Assembly (NCBI RefSeq): GCF_010015445.1
Contig: NC_053114.1
Coordinates: 33,756,025-33,820,024 of the forward strand
Length of the DNA: 64,000 bases
Origin: Perca fluviatilis
Taxonomy: Eukaryota; Chordata; Actinopteri; Perciformes; Percidae
Direction of reading: 5' to 3'
The first letter of the stretch is position 1. Each line of letters opens with the position of its first letter. The position numbers and the translations under genes are program-made. The notes below the pieces were generated by a model that searched no databases, had not been told where the DNA came from, and saw only the letters and a program-made list of their open reading frames with translations. Shown here one piece after another: positions 60,400 to 64,000 of the stretch.

Positions 60400-62722
60400 T
60401 TTTTTTACATTGCATAACGTAACGATCAACTGACGCATGTGCTGTGACACAAATCCAGATTGCAGTCCGATAATCCTTAGATCTTGAGGATGATTAATTC
60501 TGCACTGATGAACACAGTGTAGTTCATGTTATGTGTTCCCTAACTGTTTTATTTGTTATTTCTATTTTTTATGTTATTGTATTGCTTGCTCTTACCGTTT
60601 TTGGTCTTCATTTAAGATCCCAATGACCATCACCTAACTGTATTTGCAGCTTTGTATGCCAAACTGACAGCAGTGCTAATCTACTTTTGTCAGCTGTTGT
60701 AGATTGCTGTGTGTAGTCTTGATGAGTGTGAAGTATTGCTGACTTCAAGCTGCACCTCCCAGTAGTCAGGGTACATGCTGTGCTACACAGACTACTATTC
60801 ATACCTCTGAATATTCTTAAAACACTTTCAGACTACTATTTTGGACAAACACTGCATTTATTTTCTTCTTAAGATCCTAAAATATGTCATCTATGAGCAT
60901 GTGCTACTGTAAAAATACTGTTTATCTTGATGAACATTACTCCCACTTGCCATTGGTGTTGGTCCACTTATTGTGTTAATTATGATAAAACCTAAAACAG
61001 TGTTCTAACTTTTAATTGACATGTGACCTATTGATACTATACCTATAGATAAATAATTCTGGTACCTCTCTAAAGTCAACCATGTTACCAATTCTAGCAT
61101 TATGCTATTTTTGGTCCCTTATCACAATCTTGTTTGAGTTTACATCTGTTTTTATACATTTTAAAAAGGTATTTACAAGTCAAAGGGGTCACTGGTAACA
61201 TGCCTCACAGCAAAAACATAATTGATAAGCTTTTGTTTACCAAAATGCTTTATGTAAGAATAGCTTTGCATCCAGAAATGTTAATTTAGTTGAAATACTC
61301 CCATGATTTCCGAGTTTCAAGTTCTTTATTGTCATATAAAGATGTATCCATAAGGTATTTGTTACTGGTATGTAATTCCAAAAACCACAGCTGTGCCACA
61401 GCTCTGTTGTTTTTGATCATATTGTGCAGTTTAGGACCAATTTCAAAGGAGAAGCAGAAATCACTTGTGTTTTGTGCCTTTCATTCCAGGGTGTGACAGT
61501 ATGGAGATGTAGTGGTAGGAAACACGGTGGGAAAAATAATAAACAAAGAGACAGAGCAGCTCTCAAGATTGCTTTAGAAGATATATAGATATATTTTTTT
61601 TCAGATTTGAATATTAATGTCAAAAATACATACTATGATATACAGTTTGCACTACATCATCTTAGCATGACAGACGTCACAGGTAGTAACTGAAAATATT
61701 AATTTAAATATTAAATAAACTGATGGTAAGTAAACTGAAAGTGAATGTGTAAACACTAAACTAAGGTTACTCTTTCTATTGCAACACTTCCAATAAAGTG
61801 GTTCTTGTAACAGTACAAAAGTATTAGAATATTACTATTTTCTGTTTCATTTCCAGTTATGAGAAGAAAAAAAAATCCACAGTGCACTTCTGATGTTCTG
61901 CTGTGATGATTTCAGTTGAATCCAGCCTTATTGCTTGTTTCAACTTCTTTAGTGGTCCATGGTATGTTTGTTTTGGACGAGGGGGTGGCGTTGCACCGCA
62001 GTCTACCACCCACTTCTTCTTCCATACGCACTCCCTCTGCTCCGAGCTCAGGAATCACAGGGTCAAAGGTAAATTCACTTTCAGTTCAATCAATCAATCT
62101 AATCTTTTAGGATTTAAAACGAAATATTTTACTATTAAATGGGCCTCGTATTGCATTTATGATGACATTAATTGAGGTTGAAAATGAATTCACTATGTTG
62201 ACTACAGGTCCAATTAACATTTTTGATTTTAGTAAAAAGAGTAAAGTAGCCTAAACTTTGCTGAAATAATTTTAAGTGTCTAACTGCTTCTGTATCACTG
62301 GTCTCTACTCTCCTGCCAGACGCTGGAGGGGATACACACAACAGCAGGAAAAAGATTGACCGATTATATCTGGTAAGGCCTTCTTAACCAGGAGAACACA
62401 ATCTGAAACTTACTCTACAACTATAACCTTTGACCCAACCTCTTTAATCCAAGGTTGTGCACTTAACAAAGAACATCATCTCTGACGAGTCTCCCAGGCT
62501 CTTAGCCCCACCTTGTCAGTTCTGGGGTGACAGAAGGGATGAAACTTAACATTTTGGGCACATGCCAGGTAAGTCTTGTTGACTGCAGTCCTTAAATTGC
62601 TTCTCTTCTAGGTGCCGTTTATCTAGCCATGGGCTGCATAAGAGTCTATCGCTGGCATCAAGGTGTGATTGAAGCTTCGGTGGTCGCCTGCCGGGTGGAG
62701 AAGGGAGGGAGGGAGTCAGGCC
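60400..62722 (-). other. arpp19-atosa intergenic region and presumed atosa 3' UTR
   Basis: No exon identified. An AATAAA on the minus strand at 61325-61330 could end atosa transcripts, but the surrounding TTCAAGTTCTTTATTGTCAT resembles a LINE tail, so the assignment is weak. Confidence 0.4.
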
Positions 62723-62876
62723 TCAGCAGCGGGGAGAGAATGGTGGGTCAATAGGGGACTCTGTGGTGGACTGGAGCTCGTAGGCAGCTCCGCTGTCCAC
62801 CTCCATGGACTTCCTGGAAAACAGCAGACGGATGTCTCTATGGAGGTAGATCTTCCCAGACTTAGAACTCTGGAAC
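62723..62876 (-). CDS. atosa: atosa last coding exon
   Basis: Encodes FQSSKSGKIYLHRDIRLLFS, RKSMEVDSGAAYEL and PPFSPRC, stop TGA at 62723-62725. Acceptor gaccag. Confidence 0.95.
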
Positions 62877-63691
62877 CTGGTCAAAATAGGTGAGGAAGAC
62901 GAAAGACAGAGAAGATAAATAATAGAGGAGAAACATCACCCCTATGGGATATATATAATTCAGTTTAGTGTGCACTAGAGACAAAATGACAGCCAACTTA
63001 CCTCAGATGAACGAGGTAGCGCAAGGTACGTCCCTGGCCGAGGGGCTTCCTGCTGGTATGATTGTTTGTGTCACGGCGGACGGGAACAGAGAAGGTCCTC
63101 TGGCGCAGGAAGGTCTGGTGTCCAGCAGGCATGGCTCGTAGGTCGTACATCACAACAAACATCTTTACCACTGTCTTGTTGGGATTAAATAAGGTCTGAA
63201 AGGTATAACCAGAGGGCATGGGAGGATTTAGACCACTTTCTAACCTTACATGCTGTGAAAGATATATGAAATGAAAATCACACTGTGCATAGCATCCTAA
63301 TAATTCAAATAATGTATATAGAGGAAAATGGCTTTCAAATTCAGAAGTGTAAGCACCATAAATACATAAAAACATGCCCTTGTTAGATTAATTCCCCTCT
63401 TTAACCACTAGGGGTCTCCCTTTTCTTCAGTTACTTGGTGTGACTTTGTCCTCAGCCATGTGTACACAATGAAGCAGATGTTTAATAGAAATAAATATTC
63501 ATAGAACATCTACATTTGTACAAAAATAAAAATAAAAACCAAAGGGGTTTCCTTACCACTTGAATGGTTCCTGATGGAGGTACACGGTAGCCCCTTTTCC
63601 CCAGGGACTCCAGATTGATCACACCCTGTAAAAACACATGGCAACCACTGTATGTCACACACAGGCACACAAAAGATAATAGACAGTTGAG

Positions 63692-63745
<54 letters not shown>

Positions 63746-63780
63746 ACACACACACACAAAAACACACACACACACACACA

Positions 63781-63825
<45 letters not shown>

Positions 63826-64000
63826 ACAGTTGCAGAAACAGCTTTCAGCTCAAGTCTTAGTCAGACAGGCTCGCAAAAGAAAGAATTATTAATTGAATAA
63901 CTGAAAAAAAAAACTCACCATGTATGGTGAGGGAGCATTGTCATCGGATACACTGTAGAACGACACCTCGACAGGTAAGGTCAGGTGACTGGGGCAGAAG
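62723..64000 (-). CDS. atosa: atosa (FAM214A/KIAA1370) C-terminal part, gene-level entry; 5' part outside window
   Basis: Four terminal coding exons (63919-64000 and beyond, 63557-63625, 63002-63195, 62723-62876) encode 166 residues ending at TGA. They match the conserved C-terminus of FAM214A (atos homolog A): LTLPVEVSFYSVSDDNAPSP, LESLGKRGYRVPPSGTIQV, LFNPNKTVVKMFVVMYDLR, HQTFLRQRTFSVPVR, IYLHRDIRLLFSRKSMEV. The family includes Drosophila atossa and is proposed to regulate transcription. The protein's N-terminus and its transactivation motifs are not in the window. The pairing with arpp19 favours FAM214A over its paralog FAM214B. Confidence 0.95.
63002..63195 (-). CDS. atosa: atosa penultimate coding exon
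   Basis: Encodes TLFNPNKTVVKMFVVMYDLR, MPAGHQTFLRQRTFSVPVRR and RTLRYLVHLR; donor gtaagt in phase 2. Confidence 0.95.
63557..63625 (-). CDS. atosa: atosa coding exon, 23 codons
   Basis: Encodes GVINLESLGKRGYRVPPSGT IQV. Acceptor ttacag, donor gtaagg, phase 0 at both ends. Confidence 0.95.
63694..63821. repeat. (CA)n imperfect microsatellite in atosa intron
   Basis: CA repeat with AACAAC and CCC interruptions, filling much of the 293-bp intron between the last two 5' atosa exons. Confidence 0.94.
63919..64000 (-). CDS. atosa: atosa coding exon, cut by the window edge
   Basis: Encodes FCPSHLTLPVEVSFYSVSDD and NAPSPYM before donor gtgagt. The exon continues beyond 64000. Confidence 0.94.

Noticed and set aside
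61325..61330. Firm atosa polyadenylation site
   Set aside because: The AATAAA sits in what looks like a LINE tail (TTCTTTATTGTCATATAAAG), so it is reported only as a weak possibility.

Overview
The window is teleost (ray-finned fish) nuclear DNA. The genes are split into short exons with GT-AG introns, dinucleotide tracts are very dense, and the mobile elements (Tc1/mariner, hAT MITEs, L2-like LINEs, tRNA-derived SINEs) are typical of fish. No prokaryotic gene, CRISPR array or standalone RNA gene was found. The species cannot be named from the sequence.

Three protein-coding genes lie head to tail on the minus strand. From high to low coordinates they are: (1) the 3' end of atosa (FAM214A/KIAA1370 family), with four exons from 62723 to the right edge, the gene continuing past 64000; (2) arpp19, complete in three coding exons between 52347 and 60209, encoding a 116-residue endosulfine/ARPP-19 protein with both its Greatwall and PKA phosphorylation sites; (3) myo5a, the unconventional myosin-Va heavy chain, from its start codon at 50045 to the alternatively spliced tail exon D at 512-592, the remaining tail lying off the left edge. 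The same gene order and shared orientation (MYO5A-ARPP19-FAM214A) occur in human 15q21. I cannot tell which teleost duplicate (a or b) this is.

myo5a could be followed exon by exon with conserved phase. Thirty-one coding exons give 1,341 codons plus two bases, almost the same as the human protein to the same point (1,347). The P-loop, switch I, switch II, six IQ motifs and first coiled coil are intact. A 9-nt microexon (exon B) and the 81-nt exon D are both present. Intron 1 (15 kb) contains a candidate second promoter and first exon encoding MNMNRELEYMFVQ, spliced in the same phase as the standard first exon.

Non-coding content is mostly repeats. Intron 2 of arpp19 carries an L2-like LINE split by a Tc1 element. 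myo5a introns hold three hAT MITEs with 8-bp target duplications, a Tc1-type MITE, SINEs with 13- and 15-bp target duplications, a 5'-truncated LINE tail with a 15-bp duplication, a palindrome with telomere-like repeats in its loop, and a 950-bp direct repeat of unknown nature flanking exon 14. Several (CA/TG)n tracts touch or nearly touch splice sites. The most unusual points are the alternative first exon, the splice-site microsatellites, the unexplained 950-bp repeat and the TAACGTTA cluster in arpp19 intron 1.
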